A DNA stretch of 64,000 nucleotides from Ideonella benzenivorans (lineage in GTDB: Bacteria; Pseudomonadota; Gammaproteobacteria; Burkholderiales; Burkholderiaceae_C). The position numbers and the translations under genes are program-made. The stretch spans positions 434,001 through 498,000 of the forward strand of contig NZ_JAGWCB010000007.1 of assembly GCF_020387415.1 (NCBI RefSeq), read 5' to 3'. This document shows positions 37,254-48,647 of the stretch, one piece after another; position 1 is the stretch's first letter; every line of letters begins with the position of its first letter. The notes beneath the pieces were generated by a model. That model did no database searches, was not told the DNA's origin, and saw nothing but the letters and a program-made list of their open reading frames with translations.

Positions 37254-38332
37254 ACCCCAAGCTCGCCAAGTTCCTTCCCCTGCTCGCCGTGGCCGCCCTG
37301 GCGGGGGCGGGCTACTTTGCCTGGTCCCGGCTGCACGACACCGGCCCAGGCCCCGGCTTTGTCAGCGGCAACGGCCGGTTGGAGGGCACCGAGATCGACG
37401 TGGCCGCCAAGCTGGGCGGCCGGGTCGAGGACATCCTGGTCAACGAAGGCGACTTCGTGAAGGCCGGCCAGCCGCTGGCCAGCATGCAGATCCAGAGCCT
37501 GCAGGCCCAGCGCGACGAGGCCGAGGCCCGGGTGCAGCAGGCCGTGCAGTCGGTGGCCTCGGCCCAGGCCCAGGTGGCGCTGCGCGACAGCGACGTGCAG
37601 GCCGTGGTGGCCCAGGTCGCCCAGCGTGAGGCCGAGCTGGACGCGGCGCGCCGCAAGCTGGCGCGCTCGGAGGAGCTGTCGCACGACGGGGCCTCCTCCG
37701 GCCAGGAACTGGACGACGACCGGGCCCGCATGCGCGGCGCCCAGGCGGCGCTGGTGGCCACCCAGGCCCAGGTGCGCTCGGCCCAGGCGGGCGTCGTGGC
37801 GGCCAAGGCCCAGGTCACCGCGGCCCAGGCCAGCGCCTCGGCGGCCCAGGCCAGCGTGGACCGCATCGACGTCGACCTGGCCGACAGCATCCTGAAGTCG
37901 CCCCGCGACGGCCGGGTGCAGTACCGCATCGCCCAGCCCGGCGAGGTGGTGGGCGCGGGTGGCAAGGTGCTGAACCTGGTCGACCTGACCGATGTGACGA
38001 TGACCTTCTTCCTGCCGGAGGCGGTGGCCGGCCGGGTGGCCCTGGGCAGCGAGGTGCGGCTGGTGCTGGACGCCGCCTCGCAGTACGTGATCCCGGCCAA
38101 GGTGTCCTTCGTGGCCAGCATCGCCCAGTTCACGCCCAAGACGGTGGAGACCGCCACCGAGCGGCAGAAGCTGATGTTCAAGGTCAAGGCCCGCATCGAC
38201 CCCGAGCTGCTGCGCCGCCACCTGCAGCAGGTCAAGACCGGCCTGCCAGGCGTGGCCTGGGTGCGGCTGGATCCCCAGCAGCCCTGGCCGGCGGCGCTGA
38301 ACAAGAACGTGGTCGAGGCCAGCCACCCATGA
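37250..38332 (+). CDS. HlyD-family membrane-fusion adaptor (YhiI-like)
   Basis: The protein has 360 residues. One N-terminal membrane anchor ([18 protein letters not shown]) is followed by a biotinyl-lipoyl half ([20 protein letters not shown]), a long alanine/glutamine-rich coiled coil (about 85-205) and a beta-barrel domain. It links the ABC exporter to the outer-membrane channel. It overlaps both neighbours by 4 bp, in the order known from E. coli yhiI-rbbA-yhhJ. Confidence 0.92.
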   Translation: MNPKLAKFLPLLAVAALAGAGYFAWSRLHDTGPGPGFVSGNGRLEGTEIDVAAKLGGRVEDILVNEGDFVKAGQPLASMQIQSLQAQRDEAEARVQQAVQSVASAQAQVALRDSDVQAVVAQVAQREAELDAARRKLARSEELSHDGASSGQELDDDRARMRGAQAALVATQAQVRSAQAGVVAAKAQVTAAQASASAAQASVDRIDVDLADSILKSPRDGRVQYRIAQPGEVVGAGGKVLNLVDLTDVTMTFFLPEAVAGRVALGSEVRLVLDAASQYVIPAKVSFVASIAQFTPKTVETATERQKLMFKVKARIDPELLRRHLQQVKTGLPGVAWVRLDPQQPWPAALNKNVVEASHP

Positions 38333-41085
38333 GCCTGGCCCAGGGCACCCCGGTGGCCCGGCTGCAGGGCGTGCGGCAGGTGTACGGCCGCAGCGTGGCG
38401 CTGGACGGCGTGACGCTGGACCTGCCGGCGGGTGTCATGGTCGGTCTGATCGGCCCCGACGGCGTGGGCAAGTCCAGCCTGCTGGCGCTGGTGGCCGGGG
38501 CGCGGGCGATCCAGCAGGGCCAGGTGCAGGCCCTGGGCGGCGACATGGCCAGCGTGGCCCACCGCGACGCCGTCTGCCCGCGCATTGCCTACATGCCCCA
38601 GGGCCTGGGGCGCAACCTCTACCCCACACTGTCGGTGGAGGAGAACCTGCAGTTCTTCGCCAAGCTGTTCGGCCATGACGCGGCCGAGCGGCGCCGGCGC
38701 ATCGACGCGCTGACCCGCAGCACGGGCCTCCACCCCTTCCTGGACCGCCCGGCCGGCAAGCTCTCCGGCGGCATGAAGCAGAAGCTGGGCCTGTGCTGCG
38801 CGCTGATCCACGACCCCGACCTGCTGATCCTGGACGAGCCCACCACCGGCGTGGACCCGCTGGCCCGGGCCCAGTTCTGGGAGCTGATCGGGCGCATCCG
38901 CCAGCAGCGCCCGGGCATGAGCGTGCTGGTGGCCACCGCCTACATGGACGAGGCCCAGCGCTTCGACTGGCTGGTGGCGCTGGACGATGGCCGGGTGCTG
39001 GCCACCGGCACACCCGCCGAGCTGTTGGCCCAGACCGGCTCCCATTCCCTGGAGCAGGCCTTCATCCGCCTGCTGCCCGAGGACAAGCGGCGCGATTACC
39101 GGCCGGTGGAGATTCCGCCACTGGACGATGGCCACGAGGACATCGCCATCGAGGCGCGCGACCTGACGATGCGCTTTGGCGACTTCGTCGCGGTGGACCA
39201 TGTGAGCTTTCGCATCCGGCGCGGGGAGATCTTCGGCTTCCTGGGCTCCAACGGCTGCGGCAAGTCCACCACAATGAAGATGCTGACCGGCCTGCTGCCG
39301 GCCAGCGAGGGCGAGGCCTTGCTGTTCGGCCAGCCGGTGGACGCCAGCCGCATGGACACCCGCCGCCGGGTGGGCTACATGTCGCAGGCCTTCTCGCTCT
39401 ATGGCGAGCTGACGGTGGTGCAGAACCTGGTGCTGCACGCCCAGCTGTTCCATGTGCCGCAGGCCGAGGTGGCGGCGCGGGTGGAGGAGATGATTGCCCG
39501 CTTCGACCTGGCCGAGGTGCGCGACACCCTGCCGGAGAAGCTGCCGCTGGGGCTGCGCCAGCGCTTGTCGCTGGCGGTGGCCGTGGTGCACAAGCCGGAC
39601 CTGCTGATCCTCGATGAGCCCACCTCCGGCGTGGACCCGGTGGCGCGCGATGCCTTCTGGCGGCTGATGGTGGAGCTGTCGCGGCGCGACAAGGTCACGA
39701 TCTTCATCTCGACCCACTTCATGAACGAGGCCGAGCGCTGTGACCGCATGTCCATGATGGATGCGGGCCGGGTGCTGGACAGCGACACGCCGGCCGCGCT
39801 GATCGCCAAGCGCGGCGCTGCGACGCTGGAGGAGGCCTTCATCGGCTACCTGCGCGACAGCGCGGCAGGCGACGCTCAGGCGGCGCAGGACGAGGCGGCC
39901 GAGACCGTTTGGTCGGCGCCGGCCGCCGCGGCCGCTCAACCCTCGCGCTGGCGGAGGCTGCGGGCCAGTCTGGTCCGCATGGCCAGCTACATGTGGCGCG
40001 AATCGCTGGAGCTGCGGCGCGACCCGGTGCGCGCGGCCATGGCCCTGGGCGGCTCGGTGCTGCTGATGTTCGTGATCGGCTTCGGCATCAGCCTGGATGT
40101 GGAGGACCTGCGCTACGCGGTGCTGGACCGTGACGACAGCCCGCTCAGCCAGAGCTACGCGCTGGAGCTCAGCGGCTCGCGCTACTTCACCGAGCATGCG
40201 CCGGTGCAGGACTACCGCGAGCTGGACCGGCGCATGCGCAGCGGTGAGCTGTCGCTGGTGATCGAGATCCCGCCCGGCTTCGAGCGCAGCGTGCTGCGCG
40301 GGCAGGTGGTGCAGGTGGGCGCCTGGGTCGATGGCGCGATGCCGCAGCGGGCCGAGACCATCCAGGGCTATGTGCAGGCCATGCACCAGCTCTGGGTGGT
40401 GGACCGCATCCGGGCCCGCACCGGCCAGACGCTGGCGGGCGCGGCCTCGGTCGAGACCCGCTACCGCTACAACCCCGATGTGCGCAGCCTGCCGGCCATG
40501 GTGCCGGCGGTGATGCCGCTGCTGCTGCTGATGCTGCCGGCCATGCTGACCGCGCTGGCGGTGGTGCGCGAGAAGGAGCTGGGCTCCATCCTGAACCTCT
40601 ACGTCACGCCGGTCACCCGCACCGAGTTCCTGCTGGGCAAGCAGATGCCCTATGTGGGCCTGGCGCTGCTGAACTTCGCGTTGATGAGCCTGTTGGCCGT
40701 CACCGTCTTCGGCGTGCCCGTCACCGGCAGCTTCGCCACGCTGGCGCTGGCCTCGGCGCTGTTTTGCCTCAGTTCCACGGCGCTGGGCCTGCTGGCCTCC
40801 ACCGTCACCCGCAGCCAGATCGCCGCCATGTTCTTCACGATGATCGGCACCATGCTGCCGGCGGTGCAGTTCTCCGGCCTGCTCAACCCGGTCAGCTCGC
40901 TGGAAGGGGCCGGCCACCTGATCGGCACGCTGTACCCGGCCACCTACATGTTCACCATCAGCCGCGGCGTGTTCAGCAAGGGCCTGTCGCTGGCCGATCT
41001 GCAGGGGGCGATCTGGCCGCTGCTGCTGAGCTACCCGGTGATCCTCGGCGGCGCCATCGTGCTGCTGAAGAAGCAGGAGCGCTGA
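38329..41085 (+). CDS. Fused ABC exporter subunit, two ATPase domains plus permease (RbbA-like)
   Basis: The protein has 918 residues. ATPase domain one has Walker [10 protein letters not shown] at 42-50, signature LSGGMKQ near 145 and Walker [11 protein letters not shown] near 165. ATPase domain two has Walker [11 protein letters not shown] near 305 and Walker [11 protein letters not shown] near 424, but its signature reads LPLGLRQR in place of LSGGQ, a pattern also known in RbbA relatives. An ABC-2 membrane domain with about six segments spans roughly 550-918. It is the energy-coupling core of the exporter. GAG-rich linkers join the parts and no truncation is seen. Confidence 0.92.
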   Translation: MSLAQGTPVARLQGVRQVYGRSVALDGVTLDLPAGVMVGLIGPDGVGKSSLLALVAGARAIQQGQVQALGGDMASVAHRDAVCPRIAYMPQGLGRNLYPTLSVEENLQFFAKLFGHDAAERRRRIDALTRSTGLHPFLDRPAGKLSGGMKQKLGLCCALIHDPDLLILDEPTTGVDPLARAQFWELIGRIRQQRPGMSVLVATAYMDEAQRFDWLVALDDGRVLATGTPAELLAQTGSHSLEQAFIRLLPEDKRRDYRPVEIPPLDDGHEDIAIEARDLTMRFGDFVAVDHVSFRIRRGEIFGFLGSNGCGKSTTMKMLTGLLPASEGEALLFGQPVDASRMDTRRRVGYMSQAFSLYGELTVVQNLVLHAQLFHVPQAEVAARVEEMIARFDLAEVRDTLPEKLPLGLRQRLSLAVAVVHKPDLLILDEPTSGVDPVARDAFWRLMVELSRRDKVTIFISTHFMNEAERCDRMSMMDAGRVLDSDTPAALIAKRGAATLEEAFIGYLRDSAAGDAQAAQDEAAETVWSAPAAAAAQPSRWRRLRASLVRMASYMWRESLELRRDPVRAAMALGGSVLLMFVIGFGISLDVEDLRYAVLDRDDSPLSQSYALELSGSRYFTEHAPVQDYRELDRRMRSGELSLVIEIPPGFERSVLRGQVVQVGAWVDGAMPQRAETIQGYVQAMHQLWVVDRIRARTGQTLAGAASVETRYRYNPDVRSLPAMVPAVMPLLLLMLPAMLTALAVVREKELGSILNLYVTPVTRTEFLLGKQMPYVGLALLNFALMSLLAVTVFGVPVTGSFATLALASALFCLSSTALGLLASTVTRSQIAAMFFTMIGTMLPAVQFSGLLNPVSSLEGAGHLIGTLYPATYMFTISRGVFSKGLSLADLQGAIWPLLLSYPVILGGAIVLLKKQER

Positions 41086-41086
41086 G

Positions 41087-42238
41087 ATGGTCACCCCGCA
41101 CCGGCCCGCCTGGCGGCGCCACCTGGCCAATGTCTACCGCCTGGGCGTCAAGGAGCTGTGGAGCCTGTGGCGCGACCCGACGATGCTGGTGCTGATCGTC
41201 TACACCTTCACGGTGTCGGTCTACATCGCCGCCACGGCCGTGCCGGAGACCCTGCACCAGGCGCCCATCGCCATCCTGGACGAGGACCGGTCCGCGCTGT
41301 CCGGGCAGATCGTCGCGGCCTTCTACCCGCCGCACTTCCGCCCCCCGGCCATGATCACCCGTGACCAGGTGGACCCGGGCATGGACGCCGGCATCTACAC
41401 CTTCGTGCTGGACATCCCGCCCAACTTCCAGCGTGACGTGCTGGCCGGCCGCGCGCCGGCTGTGCAGCTCAACATCGACGCCACCCGCATGAGCCAGGCC
41501 TTCACCGGCAATGGCGCGGTGCAGCAGATCGTGCAGGACGAGGTCAACGAGTTCGTGCAGCGCGCCCGCGGCGGTGGCACGCTGCCGGTGGAGCTGGCGC
41601 TGCGCATGCGCTTCAACCCCGCGCTGGAGGGCAGCTGGTTCGGTGCGTTGATGGAGGTGGTGAACAACGTCACCATGCTGTCCATCATCCTGACCGGCGC
41701 AGCGCTGATCCGCGAGCGCGAGCACGGCACCGTGGAGCATCTGCTGGTGATGCCGGTGACACCTGCCGAGATCATGCTGTCCAAGGTGTGGTCGATGGCG
41801 CTGGTGGTGGTCGTGGCGTCCACGCTGTCGCTCAACCTGGTGATCCAGGGGGCGCTGAAGGTGCCGATCGAGGGCTCGCTGGTGCTGTTCTTCTTCGGCA
41901 CCCTGCTGCACCTGTTCGCCACCACCTCCATGGGCATCTTCCTGGCCACCGTGGCGCGCAGCATGCCGCAGTTCGGCCTGCTGCTGATCCTGACGCTGAT
42001 CCCGCTGCAGATGCTCTCGGGCGGCACCACCCCGCGCGAGAGCATGCCCGTCTTCGTGCAGGACCTGATGCTGGCCGCGCCCACCACCCACTTCACCGAG
42101 CTGAGCCAGGCCATCCTCTACCGCGGCGCCGGGCTGGAGGTGGTGTGGGTGCAGTTCCTGGCACTGGCGGTGATCGGCAGCGTGCTGTTCGGCCTGTCGC
42201 TGGCGCGCTTTCGGCGCACCATCAGCCAGATGGCCTGA
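41087..42238 (+). CDS. ABC-2 type permease (YhhJ-like)
   Basis: The protein has 383 residues and starts 1 bp after the previous stop. One N-terminal membrane segment, a large extracytoplasmic domain (about 45-180) and a C-terminal ABC-2 membrane bundle (TMLSIILTGAALIREREHGT) are visible, then PLQMLSGGTTPRESMP typical of the YhhJ branch. It pairs with the membrane half of the RbbA-like protein. This is the last gene of the exporter operon and converges on the MarR gene. Confidence 0.92.
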   Translation: MVTPHRPAWRRHLANVYRLGVKELWSLWRDPTMLVLIVYTFTVSVYIAATAVPETLHQAPIAILDEDRSALSGQIVAAFYPPHFRPPAMITRDQVDPGMDAGIYTFVLDIPPNFQRDVLAGRAPAVQLNIDATRMSQAFTGNGAVQQIVQDEVNEFVQRARGGGTLPVELALRMRFNPALEGSWFGALMEVVNNVTMLSIILTGAALIREREHGTVEHLLVMPVTPAEIMLSKVWSMALVVVVASTLSLNLVIQGALKVPIEGSLVLFFFGTLLHLFATTSMGIFLATVARSMPQFGLLLILTLIPLQMLSGGTTPRESMPVFVQDLMLAAPTTHFTELSQAILYRGAGLEVVWVQFLALAVIGSVLFGLSLARFRRTISQMA

Positions 42239-42242
42239 GCGC

Positions 42243-42758
42243 TCAGGCGCCCCCGTCGTCCGGCTCGTCCTCGCCACTGCCCTGATCGAGCTGCTGCATG
42301 TTCTCCAGCAGCTTCATCAGGTAGTGGGTGGTGTGGATCAGGTCGCCGAACGAGAAGTCCGTCGTGGCCGCCTCGTAGAAGGCGTGGATCTTGGGCTGGG
42401 CCTGCTGGTGCCAGACCGCCTGGCCCGCCTCGGTGAGGCGGATCAGCCGCGCGCGGCGGTCGTTCGGGTCCGGGTCGATGCGGATGCGGCCATCGCGTTC
42501 CAGCCGCCCGATCACGCCGGCCAGGTTCTGCCGGCTCACCAGCAGGTAGCGCGCCAGGTCACCCACGCTGCGGCCCTGGGCCGACTCCGGCAGCGACAGC
42601 GCGCCCAGCACCGCCCACTGCTGCGTGGTCAGCCCTTCGCTTTCCACCGCGCGGGTGCCGGTCTTGTGCAGCAGGTTGGCGCATTGGTAGAGCTTGAAGA
42701 ACAGCCGGTTGGCGAGTTCGTCGCGCGCCTCATCTCTCTTGCTTTCAGCGGTTGGCAT
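42243..42758 (-). CDS. MarR-family regulator, possibly BadR-like
   Basis: The protein has 171 residues from ATG 42758. The MarR winged helix is clear (GLTTQQWAVLGALSLP, RSVGDLARYLLVSRQNLAGV, RLERDGRIRIDPDPNDRRA). An ATG 57 bp upstream would overlap the presumed operator and was rejected. MarR proteins of this type (BadR) repress cyclohexanecarboxylate genes in Rhodopseudomonas. A similar AT-rich motif ending TATTGAC occurs before this gene and before badH, so it may control that cluster instead of the neighbouring exporter (inference). Confidence 0.85.
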   Translation of the reverse strand: MPTAESKRDEARDELANRLFFKLYQCANLLHKTGTRAVESEGLTTQQWAVLGALSLPESAQGRSVGDLARYLLVSRQNLAGVIGRLERDGRIRIDPDPNDRRARLIRLTEAGQAVWHQQAQPKIHAFYEAATTDFSFGDLIHTTHYLMKLLENMQQLDQGSGEDEPDDGGA

Positions 42759-42795
42759 GGTGTCGGGGCTGGCCGGGGAAGTCGGGTAAATATAA

Positions 42796-42807
42796 CAATG
42801 TATTGAC
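42796..42807. promoter_or_regulatory. Candidate MarR/BadR operator
   Basis: CAATGTATTGAC lies 38 bp upstream of the MarR start in an AT-rich stretch. CAAT and ATTG form a short palindrome. The related sequence CAAATATATTGAC lies before badH at 47771-47783. Confidence 0.4.
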
Positions 42808-42838
42808 TGAAACAAGCCGCCACGCGGAGGAGACGCGC

Positions 42839-43183
42839 ATGCAGGCAGCCTACATCATCGGGCACGGGGGCAACGAGGTGGTGCGGGTGGGCGAGCGCCC
42901 CCGGCCCGGGCGGCGGCCGGGCGAGGCGGTCTGGGGCGGTGCCCTCCAGTCGCTGGTGCGCGGCGGCCGGCCTGTGTCGCCTGTTCGTGCGCCAGTTGCA
43001 GGTCATCGGCTCGACCTACGGCACGGTGCAGGAATTCGATGAGCTGCTGCGCTTTGTCGCCCGCACCGGCCTGCGCCGGTGATCGACAGCCAGTACCCGC
43101 TGGAGGCCATCCACGCGGCGCTGGACCGCCTGGCCTCGGGTCAGCAGTTCGGCAAGGTGGCGCTGGCGCTGCCGCCCGCCTGA
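42839..43183 (+). pseudogene. Internally deleted zinc-type alcohol dehydrogenase/quinone reductase
   Basis: ATG 42839, preceded by GGAGGAG, starts MQAAYIIGHGGNEVVRVGER, a normal medium-chain dehydrogenase N-terminus. After about 40 codons (near 42960) the sequence jumps to the C-terminal part: LFVRQLQVIGSTYGTVQEF, then a one-base frameshift near 43077 before PVIDSQYPLEAIHAALDRL and the TGA at 43181-43183. Some 200 residues, including the zinc and NAD(P) sites, are gone, so the gene is dead. Its tail overlaps the end of the convergent LysR gene. Confidence 0.8.
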
Positions 43184-44085
43184 GGCGTAGCTTCGGCCCA
43201 GGCCTTGGCCTGGGCCAGCACGAAGTCGATCAGCGTGCGGGTGGCCAGGGTCTCGTAGCGGTCGGGCATGCGCAGCAGGAACAGGCGCGAGCCGAAGATG
43301 CTCAGGCGCCAGTCGTCCAGACCGGTGACCACCGTGCCTGCCGCCAGCTCGCGGGCCACCACATAGTCCGGCACCAGCCCCACGCCCAGCCCGGCCAGGA
43401 TGGCCTCGTGCAGGAACTGGAAGTTCTCGGAGGCCAGCGTGGGCTGCAGCGCGATCTCGTGCCGCTCCTCGCCCCGGTAGGCCGACACGCGCAGCGCGCG
43501 CCCCACCACGTTGGAGGTGATCAGCGGCACCTGGGCCAGGTCCTCCAGCCGGGTGGGCAGCGGGTGCGCCTGCGCGTACTGGCGGGAGGCGCAAACGATG
43601 TGACGCATGCGGCTCAGCTCGCGGGCGATCAGCTGTGGGGGCGGCTCGGACAGCACGCGGATCGCCAGGTCCACCTCGTCGCGCAGCAGGTCGTCCACCC
43701 GGTTGTCGAACAGCAGCTCCAGCCGGATGCTGGGGTGCAGGCGCTTGAATTCGATCAGCCAGTGCGACATCACCAGCTGCCCGAAGCCGGTGGGCACGGC
43801 CAGGCGCACGCTGCCGTGCAGGCCTTCACGCAGGCTGGCCACCGACTCTTGCGCGGCCTGTAGCTCATCGCGGATCACGCAGCCATGCCGGTACAGGCGC
43901 AGCCCGGCCTCGGTCGGGTCGATGCGGCGGGTGGTGCGGCGCACCAGCTGCTGGCCCAGCGACTTCTCCAGCTGGGTCAGGTGGTAGCTGATGTTGGCCC
44001 GGCTCATCTTGCGCTTGCGGGCCGCCTGGCTCAGGTTGCCGGCCTCGACGATGTCCACCAGCAGCAGCAGGGCGTTGACGTCCAT
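43141..44085 (-). CDS. LysR-family transcriptional regulator
   Basis: The protein has 314 residues. An N-terminal helix-turn-helix (DIVEAGNLSQAARKRKMSRA then NISYHLTQLEKSLGQQLVRR) and a LysR substrate-binding domain (VRLAVPTGFGQLVMSHWLIEF, VDLAIRVLSEPP) are clear. It is divergent from the fadB-type gene at 44191 across a 105-bp region that contains a perfect inverted repeat, so it probably controls that gene in response to an acyl intermediate (inference). Confidence 0.9.
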   Translation of the reverse strand: MDVNALLLLVDIVEAGNLSQAARKRKMSRANISYHLTQLEKSLGQQLVRRTTRRIDPTEAGLRLYRHGCVIRDELQAAQESVASLREGLHGSVRLAVPTGFGQLVMSHWLIEFKRLHPSIRLELLFDNRVDDLLRDEVDLAIRVLSEPPPQLIARELSRMRHIVCASRQYAQAHPLPTRLEDLAQVPLITSNVVGRALRVSAYRGEERHEIALQPTLASENFQFLHEAILAGLGVGLVPDYVVARELAAGTVVTGLDDWRLSIFGSRLFLLRMPDRYETLATRTLIDFVLAQAKAWAEATPQAGGSASATLPNC

Positions 44086-44095
44086 GGCGCTTGAA

Positions 44096-44143
44096 TGTCA
44101 AAGAGGATTTGACAGTTTGTCTATTGGCTTTCCAATTGTCAAA
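44096..44143. promoter_or_regulatory. LysR operator region
   Basis: TGTCAAA and TTTGACA flank GAGGA at 44096-44114, a perfect inverted repeat 10 bp upstream of the LysR start. A third half-site TGTCAAA lies at 44137-44143, and ATTGG/CCAAT at 44123-44136 between them. The layout fits a recognition site plus activation site for a LysR regulator. Confidence 0.6.
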
Positions 44144-44190
44144 GGAGATTCGCTCCCGAAGAATGGCGCATCGTCTTCGGAGGCCTGTCC

Positions 44191-46242
44191 GTGTCCCTCT
44201 ACACCCTGCAAGGCGCAGTCGCCGTCATCACACTGGACCACCCGCCAGTCCAGGCCCTGGGCCATGCCCTGCGGGCCTTTTTGCTGCAGGCGCTGACGGC
44301 GGCCCAGGCCGATGCCGCGGTGCGGGCCATTGTGCTGACCGGCGATGCGCGGGCCTTCTCGGCCGGCGCCGATGTGAGCGAGATGGGCACCCCGCTGCAA
44401 ACGGCCGAGCCCCGGCTGGACCAGCTGCTGGCGGCCCTGGAGGGGGCATCCAAACCGGTGGTGGCTGCCCTGGCCGGTGTGGCCCTGGGCGGCGGCCTGG
44501 AGCTGGCGCTGGCCTGTCACGCCCGGGTGGCGCTGGAAGGCGCCCGCGTGGGCCTGCCCGAGATCCTGATCGGCCTGATCCCCGGCGGTGGCGGCACCCA
44601 GCGCCTGCCCCGGCTGGTGGGGCTGCCGACCGCGCTGGAGATGATGCAGTCCGGCCAGGCCCGCACCGCGCGGCAGCTGGCCGACACGGGGCTGTTCGAC
44701 CGCGTGGTGGCCGACGACCTGGTGCCGGCCGCCGCCGCGGTGGCGCTGCGCCTGGCCGAGGCCGGCGCGCCCTGGCCGCTGGCGCGGGACCGGCAGCCCG
44801 AGGCGGCCGCCGTGCAGGCCCAGGTGGCCGCGGCCCGCGCCCGGCTGCAGCCCCGCCAACGCCTGCAGCCGGCCCACACCGCGTTGCTCGACGCCCTGGC
44901 CGCGGTGGCCGAACCCTTCGAGGCGGGTCTGGCGCGGGAGCGGGCGCTGTTCCTGGGCCTGGTGGCCAGCCCGCAGGCGCGGGCCTTGCGCCATCAGTTC
45001 AAGGCCGAACGCGAGGCGGTGAAACTGCCCGCCGCCCTGCAGATGCCGCCGCGGCCGGTGGACCGGGTGGCGGTGATCGGCGCCGGCACCATGGGCACCG
45101 GCATCGCGATCAGCGCGCTGGACGCCGGCCTGGGCGTGCTGTTGCTGGAGCAGGCGCAGGAGGCGCTGCAAGCCGGCGTGCAGCGCATCCACGCGCACTA
45201 CAACGGGCGGGTGGCGGCGGGCAAGCTCACGGCGGCCCGGGCCGGCGAGGCCCTGGCACGGCTGACCGCCACGCTGGACTGGGCTGCGCTGGCCCAGGCC
45301 GATCTGGTGGTGGAAGCCGTGTTCGAGGATCTCGCGGTCAAGCAGGCGGTGTTCCGGCGCATCGATGCCCATGCCCGCCCGGGCGCGGTGCTGGCCACCA
45401 ACACCTCCTACCTGGACATCGACGGGATGGCCGCCGCCACCGGCCGGCCGGCGGATGTGCTGGGCCTGCACTTCTTCAGCCCGGCCCAGGTGATGAAGCT
45501 GCTGGAGGTGGTGCAGGGCCGGGCCACCGCCCCGGAGGTGCTGGCCACCGGCATGGCCCTGGGTCAGCGCCTGGGCAAGCTGCCGGTGCGCTGCGGCAAT
45601 GCCTTCGGCTTCATCGGCAACCGCATCTACAACGCCTACCGGCGCCAATGCGAGTTCATGCTGGAAGACGGCGCCTGGCCCGAAGAGGTGGACCAAGCCC
45701 TGACCGGCATGGGCTTCGCCATGGGCCCGTTCGCGGTGGCGGACCTGTCCGGCCTGGACATCGCCTGGCGCATGCGCCAGGCCCAGGCCGCCAGCCGCGA
45801 CCCGCGCGAGCGCTACGTGCCCATCCTGGACGGCCTGTGCGAACGCGGCCGGCTGGGCCGCAAGACCGGGGCCGGCTACTACGTCTACACCGAGGGCCAG
45901 GCCGCGCCCGGCACCGATGCGACCGTGCGCGACCTGATCGAGCAGGCCCGCGCTGCCCGCGGCGGCACGCCGCAGACCTTGACGGCCGAGACGATCCGGC
46001 GCCGCGCGCTGCTGGCCATGGTCAACGAAGCGGCGCTGCTGCTGGCCGAAGGCGTGGCCGCCCGCGCCAGCGACATCGACGTGGTGCTGGTCCAGGGCTA
46101 TGGCTTCCCGCGCTGGGAAGGTGGCCCCGTGTTCTGGGCACGCCAGCAGGACCCGGCGGCGTTGGCGGACGAGCTGGCGACGCTGGTCGCGGCCGCCGGC
46201 TTGGGCGTCCGCCAGGGGGACCTGCGCGTGCTGCTGGACTGA
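44191..46242 (+). CDS. Bifunctional enoyl-CoA hydratase/3-hydroxyacyl-CoA dehydrogenase (FadB/FadJ-like)
   Basis: GTG 44191 gives 683 residues, near the 700-residue norm. An N-terminal crotonase domain (residues ~1-180, with AGVALGGGLELALAC and PEILIGLIPGGGGTQRLPR) is followed by the NAD-binding motif VIGAGTMGTGIA near 293 and the C-terminal 3-hydroxyacyl-CoA dehydrogenase domain with GNAFGFIGNRI and LHFFSPAQVMKLLE. It hydrates and oxidises straight-chain acyl-CoA, fitting shortening of pimelyl-CoA made by the following cluster. The LysR operator lies directly upstream. Confidence 0.92.
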   Translation: MSLYTLQGAVAVITLDHPPVQALGHALRAFLLQALTAAQADAAVRAIVLTGDARAFSAGADVSEMGTPLQTAEPRLDQLLAALEGASKPVVAALAGVALGGGLELALACHARVALEGARVGLPEILIGLIPGGGGTQRLPRLVGLPTALEMMQSGQARTARQLADTGLFDRVVADDLVPAAAAVALRLAEAGAPWPLARDRQPEAAAVQAQVAAARARLQPRQRLQPAHTALLDALAAVAEPFEAGLARERALFLGLVASPQARALRHQFKAEREAVKLPAALQMPPRPVDRVAVIGAGTMGTGIAISALDAGLGVLLLEQAQEALQAGVQRIHAHYNGRVAAGKLTAARAGEALARLTATLDWAALAQADLVVEAVFEDLAVKQAVFRRIDAHARPGAVLATNTSYLDIDGMAAATGRPADVLGLHFFSPAQVMKLLEVVQGRATAPEVLATGMALGQRLGKLPVRCGNAFGFIGNRIYNAYRRQCEFMLEDGAWPEEVDQALTGMGFAMGPFAVADLSGLDIAWRMRQAQAASRDPRERYVPILDGLCERGRLGRKTGAGYYVYTEGQAAPGTDATVRDLIEQARAARGGTPQTLTAETIRRRALLAMVNEAALLLAEGVAARASDIDVVLVQGYGFPRWEGGPVFWARQQDPAALADELATLVAAAGLGVRQGDLRVLLD

Positions 46243-46352
46243 GCCGGCGCCCCCAGCCCCTCGCTTTCCGCTGATTCCTTCGCTCCCCGGCGTGCTGCGG
46301 CAGGCCGGTGGGACCTCTGTTGCCGGCAACGGCGCTGCACCTGCGCACCACC

Positions 46353-47555
<1,203 letters not shown>

Positions 47556-47723
47556 GCCAGGGTCACCTGCGGCGCAGGGCCGGCGGCGGCGAGCACTGCG
47601 CGGGCCCGTGAGTGCGCGGCCATCGGTCTGTCAATAAGCAATCAGTTGCATGAATTCGTTCCTGCGGGACGACAGATGACTGCCCTTGCCACGCCGGAAT
47701 CTTGGGAAAACACCTAGAAAAAA

Positions 47724-47783
47724 GATATCGACAACAGGTTGTCGTATCTCACTTCGATTCCTAATATAGGCAAATATATTGAC
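47724..47783. promoter_or_regulatory. Operator region upstream of badH
   Basis: The 283-bp gap before badH is far richer in A+T than its surroundings. CGACAAC and GTTGTCG flank AG at 47729-47744, extended by GATA and TATC on the outside, a strong candidate operator. CAAATATATTGAC at 47771-47783 resembles the motif before the MarR gene. Both lie within 115 bp of the badH start. Confidence 0.55.
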
Positions 47784-47838
47784 GTAAATGACCGCCGGAG
47801 CCGGCTGTGCGCCGGGCGGTTCCAACCCAGGAGAAACC

Positions 47839-48606
47839 ATGAGCCAGTTGAAGGACAAGACCGCCATCGTGACCGGTGGTGCGGGGGGCATCGGCAGCGC
47901 CACCTGCCGGCGTTTGGCTGCTGACGGGGCCAAGGTGGCCGTGTTCGACATGAACCTGGACGCGGCGGAAAAAGTGGCCGCCGACATCCGCGCCGCAGGG
48001 GGTCAGGCCGCGGCCTTCCGCTGCGACATCACCGACCGCGCCGCGGTGGATGCGGCGGTGGCCGCGACCGAGGCCCAGCTGGGCCCCGTCAATGTGCTGG
48101 TGAACAACGCCGGCTGGGATGTCTTCAAGCCCTTCGTGAAGACGGCGCCGGCCGAGTGGGACAAGCTCATCGCCATCAACCTGGTGGGCGCGCTGCACAT
48201 GCTGCATGCGGTGCTGCCGGGCATGGCAGAGCGTCAGTCGGGCCACATCGTCAACGTGGCCTCCGACGCCGCGCGCGGTGGCTCATCCGGTGAGGCGGTC
48301 TATTCCGCCTGCAAGGGCGGCCTGGTCGCCTTGTCCAAGACCCTGGCCCGCGAGCACGCCCGCCACCACATCAATGTGAACGTGGTCTGCCCCGGGCCGA
48401 CCGACACCGCCCTGCTGGCCGGTGTGGCCGAGGGCGCGCGGGACCCGGCCAAGCTGATCGAGGCCTTCAAGAGCGCCATTCCGATGGGGCGGCTGGGCCA
48501 GCCCGAGGACCTGGCTCAGGCCATCGCCTTCTTCGCCAGCGACGACGCGGCCTTCATCACCGGCCAGGTCCTCAGCGTGTCGGGCGGCCTGACCATGCAC
48601 GGCTGA
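47839..48606 (+). CDS. badH: 2-hydroxycyclohexanecarboxyl-CoA dehydrogenase
   Basis: The protein has 255 residues, an NAD-dependent short-chain dehydrogenase with TGGAGGIG at 12-19 and catalytic Tyr155/Lys159 (YSACK). Near-identical blocks to Rhodopseudomonas BadH include VNNAGWDVFKPF, HIVNVASDAARGGSSGEAV and GPTDTALLA. It oxidises 2-hydroxy- to 2-ketocyclohexane-1-carboxyl-CoA. ATG 47839 follows AGGAG. It is the first gene of the bad/ali cluster. Confidence 0.92.
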   Translation: MSQLKDKTAIVTGGAGGIGSATCRRLAADGAKVAVFDMNLDAAEKVAADIRAAGGQAAAFRCDITDRAAVDAAVAATEAQLGPVNVLVNNAGWDVFKPFVKTAPAEWDKLIAINLVGALHMLHAVLPGMAERQSGHIVNVASDAARGGSSGEAVYSACKGGLVALSKTLAREHARHHINVNVVCPGPTDTALLAGVAEGARDPAKLIEAFKSAIPMGRLGQPEDLAQAIAFFASDDAAFITGQVLSVSGGLTMHG

Positions 48607-48647
48607 GCGCCGTGATCCCGACGAACCGAACCCCTCTGGAGACGAGC

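Noticed and set aside
37312-41130. 1272-codon minus-strand frame opposite the exporter genes
   Set aside because: It is antisense to three clear genes; long antisense frames are expected at this GC content.
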